Part shown: positions 16,979 through 24,193 of the stretch, one piece after another
Numbering within the stretch: position 1 is the first letter of the stretch
How the letters are laid out: every line of letters begins with the position of its first letter
DNA from: an uncultured Actinomyces sp.
GTDB lineage: Bacteria; Actinomycetota; Actinomycetes; Actinomycetales; Actinomycetaceae
Length of the DNA: 24,193 nt
Reading direction: 5' to 3'
NCBI GenBank assembly: GCA_938022345.1
Contig: CALIEP010000196.1
Location: forward strand, 1-24,193
Program-made: the position numbers and the translations under genes
Notes under the pieces: generated by a model
Seen by the model: only the letters and a program-made list of their open reading frames with translations
Told to the model about the DNA's origin: nothing
Databases searched by the model: none

Positions 16979-17695
16979 CTAGGCCTTGACCGCTCGATGA
17001 AGCGCAACGATCCCGCCCGTGAGGTAGCGGTAGTGCACATCGCTCCACCCGGCCTCGGCAATCAAGGTTGCAACTTCGGGTGCACCCGGCCAGTCAAGGA
17101 TCGACTCAGCCAAGTAGTCGTAGGCAACATCGTCTGAGGACGCAAAGCGCGCAACCAGCGGCATCACATACTGAAGGTGCAGCGAATAACCGGCGCGCAG
17201 AAGCACCGATGTTGGCGTTGAAAACTCGCAGACAAGCAAACGTCCACCCGGACGCGTCACGCGAGACATTTCTTCCAAGGCGCGCTTCGGATCGGGTACA
17301 TTTCGCAACCCGTAGGAAATTGTGACCGCGTCGAAAGTATTGTCGTCGAAGGGAAGGTTCATGGCATCGCCCTGAACGAAATCAACCTCGGGGTGGCGAG
17401 CGCGTCCCACTTCAATCATTCCGGCCGAGAGATCGCATGCCACAACGCGAGCACCACTGCGCGCGATCGCCACCGATGACGCGCCGGTCCCAGCGGCAAG
17501 GTCCAAAATGTAGTCGGAGGGCTTAGGTTTGAGTGCCGCGGTCAGCGCCTTCATCCACACAAAATTCATCCCGCCGCTGAGCAGAGCGTTCATCACGTCG
17601 TAGCGCTGGGAGACGTCGTCGAACATCGCAGCTACTTCGTCTTGAGACTTTCCAAGATCGGCGCGGCGCGGCTGAGAGGAAGTGTGTGCACTCAT
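16979..17695 (-). CDS. menG: Demethylmenaquinone methyltransferase (MenG/UbiE)
   Basis: S-adenosylmethionine-dependent methyltransferase for the last ring step of menaquinone synthesis, demethylmenaquinone to menaquinone. Family signatures: VAAMFDDVSQRYDVMN near the N-terminus, the SAM loop LDLAAGTG (64-71), and AVTISYGLRNVPDP followed by MSRVTRPGGRLLVCEFS. It ends ALHRAVKA, as expected for full length (238 residues). ATG 17695 has only a weak GGGA upstream. It is divergent from menF with 76 bases between the starts. Stop TAG is real: the protein is complete there. No terminator was recognised before the next gene. Confidence 0.95.
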   Translation of the reverse strand: MSAHTSSQPRRADLGKSQDEVAAMFDDVSQRYDVMNALLSGGMNFVWMKALTAALKPKPSDYILDLAAGTGASSVAIARSGARVVACDLSAGMIEVGRARHPEVDFVQGDAMNLPFDDNTFDAVTISYGLRNVPDPKRALEEMSRVTRPGGRLLVCEFSTPTSVLLRAGYSLHLQYVMPLVARFASSDDVAYDYLAESILDWPGAPEVATLIAEAGWSDVHYRYLTGGIVALHRAVKA

Positions 17696-17759
17696 GTATC
17701 TATTTTCCCATTTGTGCGTGTTTTAGGCACACTCAATCGCTCATCGACGCCCAGGGAAT

Positions 17760-17765
17760 TAGCAT
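17760..17765 (+). promoter_or_regulatory. Candidate -10 element for leaderless menF
   Basis: TAGCAT fits TANNNT and ends 6 bases before the A of the menF ATG at 17772, the placement expected if transcription began at that A. No convincing ribosome site precedes menF, and the frame is closed by TGA at 17766. No clear -35 was found. This is inference. Confidence 0.3.
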
Positions 17766-17771
17766 TGACTC

Positions 17772-19058
17772 ATGCCCTCTCGACATTTCTCGACGATCCC
17801 GACGCTGTATTGCTGGGTTGATCTTCTTGACCCTTCCAGCGAGTATGGGCGCGCGTCGATCTTCTCTTTGCTTCCCTCTTCCGGAGTATGCGCGTGGATC
17901 CGCGACGAGGCCATGGTCGGTTGGGGGAAAGCCTGGAGCTGGAAGCGGGGGAAGGATCGCCCTCCTCTGGTTGAGGCCGGGGAAAATGCTGCGATCACCG
18001 AGGCCGCTCGCGTGTGGGATCTCCTGCGGGAAAAAGCCCAAGTTCATTGGGGTGAGGGGGCACGCGTTGCTTGGGGAAAAAGCCTCCCTACTCTTCCCTT
18101 TGCCTTTGTATCCTGTGCATTTGAAGACGATGGTGAGCGCACCCTCATCGTTCCGGAATTGACAGTCATCACCTCCGGTTCGCAGCGCTTTGTCATCGCC
18201 GCCTCGACTGACTCTCACGTGAAACCCGAATTTGCGCCGCCGATACGCCAGCACACTCTTCCTTCGCACCTTGAGTGCGGCCCTGGCGCAATGGGCGAGG
18301 AACAGTGGCGCAAGGCTGTTGACGAGGTGATCGATGCGCTGCGCAATGAAGAGGCCGAAAAAGTTGTGATGGCGCGCGACCTTACAATCAGCAGCGACGG
18401 CGAAATTAACGAGGCTGCCCTCGTTGAGAGTCTTCATGAGCGCTACCCGCAAACCTGGACTTTTTCCGTTGACGGATTGATCGGCGCAACCCCGGAAATG
18501 TTGGTTTCCTTGAAAGACGGGCACCTCCACTCGCGGGTCCTAGCAGGAAGCTGCCGTCCCGAAGATGCTAAAAAGCTCCCGCTATCTTTTAAAGATCGCT
18601 CCTAACATCTTTTCGCCCTTGAATCGGTTGTCGCAGCTCTACTGCCCATTGCCCAGGACGTACGCGCACCCGCACGTCCCGAGGTCCTCGTACTCCCCAA
18701 TATCGCTCACTTGTGTTCCGATGTTGACGCATCTTTTCCCGAAGGCTCTGTTCTCGATGCTGTCGCACAGTTGCATCCAACGGCTGCGGTATGCGGCACC
18801 CCCCTTGATGATGCTCTCGATCTCATTCACGCTCACGAGCGCATCGAACGAGGCCGTTACTCGGGGCCTGTGGGCTGGATTGACGGCGCCGGTAATGGCG
18901 AGTTTGGGATTGCTCTTCGTTGCGGTCAACTTGAAGATCACGGCCGCACCTTGCGAGTCTTCGCCGGCTGCGGAATCATGCCAGATTCACTGTCAAGCAG
19001 CGAATTTGAAGAGACTCAGACCAAGATGCGGCCGATTCTTGAGGTTTTAGGCGTCTAG
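17772..19058 (+). pseudogene. menF: Isochorismate synthase MenF, interrupted by an in-frame TAA
   Basis: Chorismate-to-isochorismate isomerase, first step of menaquinone synthesis and the partner of menD and menC nearby. The N-terminal half is variable. The chorismate-binding half shows EKVVMARDLT, FSVDGLIGATPEMLVSL, VLAGSCRPED, SFKDRS-stop-HLFALESV, LHPTAAVCGTP, GRYSGPVGWIDGAGNGEFGIALRC and VFAGCGIM. Codon 278 is TAA exactly where the family has the glutamate of KDxxEH, a Mg2+ ligand in chorismate-using enzymes. The frame is unbroken on both sides (429 codons). The LAG-to-KD segment is also about ten residues shorter than usual. As written the gene is truncated; with Glu restored it would look functional. 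ATG 17772 is the only start after an upstream stop and lacks a good ribosome site. Stop TAG, one base from the convergent htrA stop. Confidence 0.88.
18603..18605 (+). other. In-frame TAA within menF at the KDxxEH glutamate (codon 278)
   Basis: CGC-TCC-TAA-CAT-CTT: the family motif expects GAA or GAG before the histidine. GAA to TAA is a single G-to-T change on the coding strand. Confidence 0.9.
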
Positions 19059-19059
19059 C

Positions 19060-20436
19060 CTAGTTCTCCGACTGGAGTTTTACGTGGACGGTGTTCTCAA
19101 CGCCGTCACGCACGTAGGTCACCTTGACTTCCTGGCCACCCATGTAGCGCCGCACGTATCCGACCAGGGATTGCGCCGATGAAACAGTGTTGTCGTCGAC
19201 AGCCGTGATGACGTCCCCGGCCCTCAATCCAGCGGCTTCTGCGCCCGAGCCCTGAGTCACTGCGGAGATCTGCGCTCCCGCGCGAGTATCGTTTCCAACT
19301 CGCGCGGCACCCGTCGTAATGGAAACTCCCAGCCGGGCGTGGTCGACCGTGCCATTTTGGATGAGCTGATTGACAACGGAAACGACCAGGTCCGAGGGAA
19401 TCGCAAAGCCTAGACCAATTGATCCCGCTTGAGAACTCGATGACGAGGACAGCGAGGCAATCGAGGAGTTAATTCCGATCACTTGCCCGTGCTCGTTGAA
19501 GAGAGGACCGCCAGAGTTACCGGGGTTGATCGAGGCGTCGACCTGAATTGCGTTCGTCGTCACCGCCTGGTTGTTTTGCTGTTGAAGCTGATTGAAGGGG
19601 TCTTTCGAATTGCCCTGGTCATTCGATTCGGAGGCCTGCACCTGGACGGGACGGTTGAGCGCCGAGATAATTCCAGTCGTTACGGTATTTGATAGGCCCA
19701 GGGGTGAACCGATCGCCATGACGGGCTGACCGACCTTGAGGTCGGAAGATTGACCAAATTGCGCGGCGACCAGATCCGAAGGCGGGTTGACCAGGCGAAT
19801 CACTGCGAGGTCTGTGCTTTGGTCAGTTCCAACGATTTTTGCTTCGTAGATTCGCCCGTCGGTCAGGGTGACTTGGATTCTTCCGCTTCCGTCGACGACC
19901 GAGGAGATGACGTGGTAGTTGGTGACGATGTTGCCGGAGGAATCAACGATCGCGCCTGATCCGACGCCGGAAGAGTTTTGCCCAGAGACGTTGATTGTCA
20001 CGACCGCGGGAGACACGGTTGCCGAAACCGCCTCCCAATCGACCGCAGTTCCAGCAGAGTTTGCTTGTGCAGGGGCGGAAGTCTGGCTGACCAAGGGGGT
20101 GGTAACAGAGGAACGCAGATTCTGGCCAAGTACCAGGGTTCCACCGGTTGCCATTCCGATACTGCAGACCATGGCGAGGAAGAGGGCTCCCCAGCCCGGG
20201 CCGCGCTTGACCGGAGTGAGCGCAACGGCAACCGGTGCTGCCTCTACAGTTTCTGCGCCGGTTTCCTCTGCCGAGGCGACCGGCGTACTCTGCGAAAAGC
20301 TTGCGTCACTAGCATCCGGAGCTGCGGGAGTTGGAAGGACAGTGCTAGGAGTTTCCGAGGCGTTTTGCTCGGGTGTTTCATTCATCTGCGGTTGGAAGCG
20401 TGCGCCGTCTTCGGGTGTGTTTTCGTCAGTATTCAT
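19060..20436 (-). CDS. HtrA/DegP-type serine protease, membrane-anchored, with PDZ domain
   Basis: Extracytoplasmic quality-control protease of the trypsin-like S1C group (actinobacterial PepD/HtrA type). Order: acidic low-complexity cytoplasmic N-terminus (1-78), one membrane helix (about 82-104), protease domain with triad His175 (VTNYHVIS), Asp209 (STDLAVI) and Ser308 (NPGNSGGPLF), then a PDZ domain (about 365-455; LGVSI, AAGLRAGDVITAVDD). A Ser/Gln/Asn-rich insert lies between Asp and Ser. 458 residues from ATG 20436; TTG 20442 two codons upstream is possible. No strong ribosome site. It starts 43 bases after menD on the same strand, so it may be read through from the men genes. Stop TAG. 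No signal-peptide cleavage is apparent. Confidence 0.93.
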   Translation of the reverse strand: MNTDENTPEDGARFQPQMNETPEQNASETPSTVLPTPAAPDASDASFSQSTPVASAEETGAETVEAAPVAVALTPVKRGPGWGALFLAMVCSIGMATGGTLVLGQNLRSSVTTPLVSQTSAPAQANSAGTAVDWEAVSATVSPAVVTINVSGQNSSGVGSGAIVDSSGNIVTNYHVISSVVDGSGRIQVTLTDGRIYEAKIVGTDQSTDLAVIRLVNPPSDLVAAQFGQSSDLKVGQPVMAIGSPLGLSNTVTTGIISALNRPVQVQASESNDQGNSKDPFNQLQQQNNQAVTTNAIQVDASINPGNSGGPLFNEHGQVIGINSSIASLSSSSSSQAGSIGLGFAIPSDLVVSVVNQLIQNGTVDHARLGVSITTGAARVGNDTRAGAQISAVTQGSGAEAAGLRAGDVITAVDDNTVSSAQSLVGYVRRYMGGQEVKVTYVRDGVENTVHVKLQSEN

Positions 20437-20479
20437 CGACAACCCATTTCAATCGTTATCAATTTGTTACATTAGCATG

Positions 20480-22186
20480 CTACAAGGATCGCAGATGCGC
20501 AATATCTTTCGTCGGTCGCGAAATAGGAAGATGCAGAACTTCTAGTCCTTCAACTGGTGACGTAAGGATCTCGCGAAGCTGGGTAAGCGAGGAAATAGTG
20601 CGGGTTTTTACGCCGTATGCCGCGCCAAGTGCGGGGATATCCGCGCGCTGTGAGACCCCGAAATAACGCTCATACATTTCCACAGGCACTGTGCGCCCGT
20701 GCTCAAGACTCTCAAAGATTGAGCCACCGGAATCATCAAGAACGATTACTCGAAGAGACGGAAACTCTTCACCGCGAGGCAGTCCCAAACCAGAGGCGTC
20801 GTGTAAGAAAGTCAGGTCCCCCATCACCGCAGTCACCGCCGAGTAATCTGCGCCTTCGAGGCGCGCGCACGCGCTCGCCCATCCAAGAGCGGTTGAGGTA
20901 TTGCCATCGATTCCCGCCAGTCCTCGATTCGACCAGACCTGAGTGGGGCCACTGGCATTTTCGTGGCGATGCGCGATGAGGTCAGCGATACGAACCGGGT
21001 TGGAAGCCCCGAGGAAAATCCTCGGGCACAGCTGCCACACGATATCCATCACTCCAAGTGCGCTCGGGGTATCCCCATAAGAGGCAATCATCTCCTCGAT
21101 CCCCGCGCGCACTTCTTTCACGCGTTCACGCAGCGCCTCAAGTAGGGGAAGTTGGCTGGCCTCGTCCACGCAATCACTGTCTTGAAGAGATGGGACAACA
21201 CATGATGCACTTCCGTGCAGATCGGGCCACTCACTGTAGGAGGCAACGACCACGACTCGTTTACCGGAAGCACACACGGCCTGAACCGGACGCGACAAAG
21301 TCGGCCGTCCCGTCATAATGATCTGCTCAAAAAGCCCCGTGATCTCTTCATCGTCAAGAAGCGTCTGCTGGAAAGGAATACGTACATCTTCAGGAACCCC
21401 GGTCACCATTGGCTCGGCGAAAACCGGAACCCGCGAGCGAGCGGCCCACTCAAGCACTGCTTCCTCAGCTCCCTGTCCCGCAATGACGACGGTCGCTCGT
21501 GTTGGATCAAGAATGTTCTCACTCAAGGGATCGCGAAGGAAATGCGCAGGATAGACCGATACCCCCGCGCGTCGCTTTCCTTCAACGGCCTCGCACACAC
21601 TCTCACTCTGGGATTCTTCGGGAATCAACGGATCGCGGAATTCACAATTGATATGAACGGGACCGGGCGTTCCACTCGGCAGACCAGCACTTGCCGCAAG
21701 AGCCCGGCACATGCGATCAGGAATGCTCCCCAGTTCTTCAATTGCGGTCGAGAAGTTCCACTCCCCCACGATGTGAGGCGAGAAAAGCCCCTGCTGCGTC
21801 ATGGTTTGGGAGGCTCCGACTCCGTGCAAGTCGACGGGACGATCGGCGCTGATGGCCAGCAGCGGGACACGGGAGTAGCGGGCCTCGACAATCGCGGGAT
21901 AGAGCTCGGCAACTGCACTTCCCGAGGTCGTGATGACGCAGGCGCGCGCAGGGCCTCGTCGCTGCGAAGCGCTCGCATCAAGGTTCAATCCCAAGGCGAA
22001 GAAGGCGGCGGAGCGTTCGTCGAGCCTGACGTGAACGCGAATCGGGCTCTCGGCCTGGGCTTCTAGGCGCGCAAGAGCATAGGCGAAAGGAGCATTTCGC
22101 GATCCGGGACAGTACACGAAGTCGCGAACTCCGCCTGCGATCAGGGAGTCAATGATGCCTTGCGCTAGAGCTTGTGATGGGAACAT
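20480..22186 (-). CDS. menD: SEPHCHC synthase MenD (ThDP-dependent)
   Basis: 2-succinyl-5-enolpyruvyl-6-hydroxy-3-cyclohexene-1-carboxylate synthase: condenses isochorismate with 2-oxoglutarate in a thiamin-diphosphate reaction. Marks: FVYCPGSRNAPFAYAL (23-38), RLDERSAAFFALGL with the ThDP-activating Glu57, TTSGSAVAELYPAIVEA, SADRP, and the C-terminal ThDP/Mg site NRGLAGIDGNTSTALGWA and MGDLTFLHD followed by DDSGGSIFESL. 568 residues, full length. ATG 22186 lies 10 bases after the menC stop with a weak purine-rich site. Stop TAG lies within the 10-base palindrome TAGCATGCTA (20473-20482). It uses the product of MenF, encoded on the opposite strand 1.4 kb away. Confidence 0.96.
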   Translation of the reverse strand: MFPSQALAQGIIDSLIAGGVRDFVYCPGSRNAPFAYALARLEAQAESPIRVHVRLDERSAAFFALGLNLDASASQRRGPARACVITTSGSAVAELYPAIVEARYSRVPLLAISADRPVDLHGVGASQTMTQQGLFSPHIVGEWNFSTAIEELGSIPDRMCRALAASAGLPSGTPGPVHINCEFRDPLIPEESQSESVCEAVEGKRRAGVSVYPAHFLRDPLSENILDPTRATVVIAGQGAEEAVLEWAARSRVPVFAEPMVTGVPEDVRIPFQQTLLDDEEITGLFEQIIMTGRPTLSRPVQAVCASGKRVVVVASYSEWPDLHGSASCVVPSLQDSDCVDEASQLPLLEALRERVKEVRAGIEEMIASYGDTPSALGVMDIVWQLCPRIFLGASNPVRIADLIAHRHENASGPTQVWSNRGLAGIDGNTSTALGWASACARLEGADYSAVTAVMGDLTFLHDASGLGLPRGEEFPSLRVIVLDDSGGSIFESLEHGRTVPVEMYERYFGVSQRADIPALGAAYGVKTRTISSLTQLREILTSPVEGLEVLHLPISRPTKDIAHLRSL

Positions 22187-22196
22187 GTCTTTTCTT

Positions 22197-23258
22197 CTAG
22201 TGATAGTGCGCCATTTCAGTAAGGCGCTCAGCCCAGGACTGAGTAAGAGAGCTGTCAGCGGGTGCTTCGCTCACCAAAGCTTCATTCAAGGAAAGCTCGG
22301 ATGGAATCATGCACCCGTCCTGGATGAGCGCGGGGGTGAGCGCAGTGTCTGCTGCTAGCAGATTAGCGGTCCCCAGCCCGCACGCGCGTGGTGTCTGATC
22401 CAGAGCACATGCCACTCGCGCGGCGTAATCCAAGCCGAAGCTGGTTTCGAGCGCTGAAGAGATCACAAGCGGCATGGGGAGTTCCTCAACCAGGCGACTA
22501 ACCGCACGCCCTCCGCCTAGGGGCGCGATCTTGATGACGGCCACATCCGCTGCTCCAAGACGCGCAACTTTGAGGGGGTCCTCCGCGCGACGAATCGATT
22601 CATCTGCAGCGATGGGAACGTCTTGTTTCCGACGCACCCATGCGAGGTCTTCAACTGCCATGCAGGGTTGTTCAACGTACTCAAGTCCGCCCACTGCACC
22701 GGCTGCACGATTCAAACGCGTAATCCACGTGAGAGCACTCTCCCGATCCCATGCGCCATTGGCATCGACACGCACCCGCGCGGATGACCCGTGTCGTTCA
22801 GCTAACGCCTCGGCGACTGCCTCAACGCGCCTGCAGTCACGCTCAAGGTCGGAACGAGCATCGGCAACCTTCACTTTCGCACTCATCCACTGAGGAGCGT
22901 CGAGTATCCTCTGGCGCGCAGCATCGGCTGCGATCACGGGAATCGTCACATTGAGGGGGACCTTTGATCGACGAGGCCGCGGCGAGGCAATGCGCGCAGC
23001 CTCCAATGCGCTGGCAAGCCAAGCAGCAGATTCCTGGGGGTCGTAGTCCCAAAACGGGGCGCACTCTCCCCATCCCTCTTCACCATGGAGGAGAAGGCCT
23101 TCGCGCACATCAATCCCTCGAAAACGCACGCGCATGGGGATTGAATAGACGAGCACTCGATCAATCCCCTCGAGTACGCGTCGCGTATCGGAAGGCAGTT
23201 GATCAAGGGAGAGTTCGTGGAGACGGAGAGGCGAAGCATCCGCATGCGTCTTCTCCAC
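22197..23258 (-). CDS. menC: o-Succinylbenzoate synthase MenC
   Basis: Enolase-superfamily dehydratase forming o-succinylbenzoate from SHCHC in menaquinone synthesis. The active-site set is complete: KVKV with Lys130, metal ligands Asp165 (VRVDANGAW), Glu196 (LEYVEQP) and Asp219 (IAADES), and Lys243 (AVIKIAPLGG). 353 residues. It begins with GTG at 23258, supported by AAGGGA 8 bases upstream, 11 bases after the GH42-like stop. The first ~40 residues extend beyond the usual start region (PMRVRFRGIDVREG), so a shorter protein cannot be excluded. It is followed closely by menD. Stop TAG. Confidence 0.93.
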   Translation of the reverse strand: MEKTHADASPLRLHELSLDQLPSDTRRVLEGIDRVLVYSIPMRVRFRGIDVREGLLLHGEEGWGECAPFWDYDPQESAAWLASALEAARIASPRPRRSKVPLNVTIPVIAADAARQRILDAPQWMSAKVKVADARSDLERDCRRVEAVAEALAERHGSSARVRVDANGAWDRESALTWITRLNRAAGAVGGLEYVEQPCMAVEDLAWVRRKQDVPIAADESIRRAEDPLKVARLGAADVAVIKIAPLGGGRAVSRLVEELPMPLVISSALETSFGLDYAARVACALDQTPRACGLGTANLLAADTALTPALIQDGCMIPSELSLNEALVSEAPADSSLTQSWAERLTEMAHYH

Positions 23259-23269
23259 TATGTGATCCC

Positions 23270-24193
23270 TTATCTCTCAACGACTATTGCTGAACGCGGA
23301 GCTAGGACCACGTGTCCCGTGCATTCACTTCCGCTGAGAAGATCTTTGCCCACAATCCCGCTCAGTTCAACTGCACGATCGGAATGGTTGAGGAGGAAGA
23401 GGAAGCCCTCGCGTTCCTGTGCCTCAACTCCTCGAGGAAGATCGGGGAACACGGGGAGAATTCGCGCGTAGCTCGCCCACATGCGTACAAGGACCGATCG
23501 CGAGAGTGCATCGAAGTCGGCTGCGGCATACCACACCGAGCCCTGCCCAACTCGGTTTCTGCTCAGTGCGCACGCTCCCGCGAGGTCGACTCCGCCGCCT
23601 CGGCCATCAAAGTAGGCCACGCACTCAACGCTGGCCGTGGAGTTTCCTTCGCCGAGGCCTCGCCACTCATGTTCGCCGGCGGGCACGATCTTTTCGGCCC
23701 AGCGTCCCGACCGCAGGTCTTTGGCAACGTCTCCAACCAGCTCGATGGTTCGCTTGAGAGCCTCGTTGTCGGTATCAATTCCGCACCAGTTCAGTGCGGC
23801 GGGAGTTTCTACGGCACCGGAAATCCTGTAAGCAGTGCTCTCGCGTGCATCGTAGGTGCGCCCCTGAGAAGGCCCGGTCAAGGTCGAGTGTTCGACAACC
23901 TTCACTCCGGTAAGGTCTGCAAGAGAGCCCAAGTACCCGCCCAGGATCGCGCCGCACTGGCTGTCCACAACGGCGCTCGGGGCGGTGATAACTACCTGCG
24001 CGCCGCGCTCGGCGGCAATGCGCAACGAGTGCGCCATATTGGGGTAGTCGATAAAGACTGCCGGCACAACAATGAGATCGTAGGAAGTGAAGTCGTTATC
24101 AACGCCCACGACATCGGTCGCGATTCCCGCTTCCCACAGGCTTTGATGCCACGCTCGAGCGGGACCGAAGAACCCCCATTAGTCAGCACCGTT
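23270..24193 (-). CDS. GH42-type beta-galactosidase-like protein (C-terminal part, 5' end outside the window)
   Basis: The visible part resembles the trimerisation and C-terminal domains of family-42 glycoside hydrolases: WGFFGPARAWHQSLWEAG, YDLIVVPAVFIDYPN, AAERGAQVVITAPSAVVD, GGYLGSLADLTGVKV, then the beta-sandwich end with GQGSVWYAAADFDA, FLLNHSDRAVELSG and VLAPRSAIVVER. The catalytic barrel with its two glutamates would lie upstream, off the window, so activity and substrate are not visible. A TAA interrupts the frame at 24179-24181, four codons from the edge; the sequence after it is fully open and family-like. It ends TAA at 23270 with a second in-frame stop, TAG, four codons later. It precedes menC by 11 bases and is probably co-transcribed with it. 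Confidence 0.75.
24179..24181 (-). other. In-frame TAA within the GH42-like gene
   Basis: GCT-GAC-TAA-TGG-GGG lies in frame with the downstream domain. The four visible upstream codons (Asn-Gly-Ala-Asp) are compatible with coding, but too little is visible to be sure the frame is open further upstream. Confidence 0.65.

Noticed and set aside
16855..17061. N-terminal extension of the Gfo/Idh/MocA protein by 69 residues
   Set aside because: It overlaps the end of menG, is basic and unlike the family, and a good ribosome site supports ATG 16854.
17686..18530. Long open frames in other frames and on the minus strand across menF
   Set aside because: They have no family resemblance; the menF frame holds all recognised motifs.
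1..24193. tRNA or rRNA genes, CRISPR arrays, insertion sequences, prophage or defence genes
   Set aside because: I looked for repeat-spacer patterns, transposase motifs, terminal repeats and RNA-like conserved segments and saw none; the window is tightly packed with metabolic genes.

Overview
The window is G+C-rich and almost every gene lies on the minus strand. The gene content, the long C-terminal tail of NuoJ and the pairing of menaquinone genes with a 13-14 gene nuo operon point to an actinobacterium, probably a facultative Actinomycetales-type organism. That placement is inference from protein style and layout; genus cannot be read from the sequence.

Reading minus-strand genes in transcription order (high to low coordinates): the C-terminal part of a GH42-type beta-galactosidase-like protein (24193-23270), menC (23258-22197), menD (22186-20480) and a membrane-anchored HtrA-type serine protease with a PDZ domain (20436-19060). 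The isochorismate synthase gene menF (17772-19058) is the only plus-strand gene, convergent with htrA and divergent from menG (17695-16979). A Gfo/Idh/MocA-type sugar oxidoreductase (16854-15670) with its own terminator follows. After a gap of about 300 bases rich in short repeats comes one long operon: a geranylgeranyl-reductase-family flavoprotein (probable menaquinone side-chain saturase) followed by nuoA-B-C-D-E-F-G-H-I-J-K-L and most of nuoM, which runs off the left edge. Junctions are overlapping or separated by at most 34 bases, which suggests tight translational coupling.

The functional theme is one respiratory module. MenF, MenD and MenC make the naphthoquinone precursor, MenG methylates demethylmenaquinone, and the GGR-family enzyme probably hydrogenates the isoprenoid tail. 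The nuo operon encodes proton-pumping NADH:menaquinone oxidoreductase (complex I), which uses that quinone. The GH42-like and Gfo/Idh genes are carbohydrate-related neighbours with no obvious link to the module.

The most striking feature is five in-frame stop codons inside otherwise well-conserved reading frames, with no frameshift: nuoG (TAG), nuoA (two TAA), menF (TAA) and the GH42-like gene (TAA). Two of the TAA codons sit exactly where the family has a functional glutamate. All five can be explained by single G:C to T:A changes (GAA to TAA, TCG to TAG). I consider a sequencing or DNA-damage artefact most likely, recent mutation next, and UAA recoding least likely but checkable. NuoG also lacks all four cysteines of the N7 cluster and carries an insertion of about 50 residues. 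No tRNA, rRNA, CRISPR array or insertion sequence was seen.
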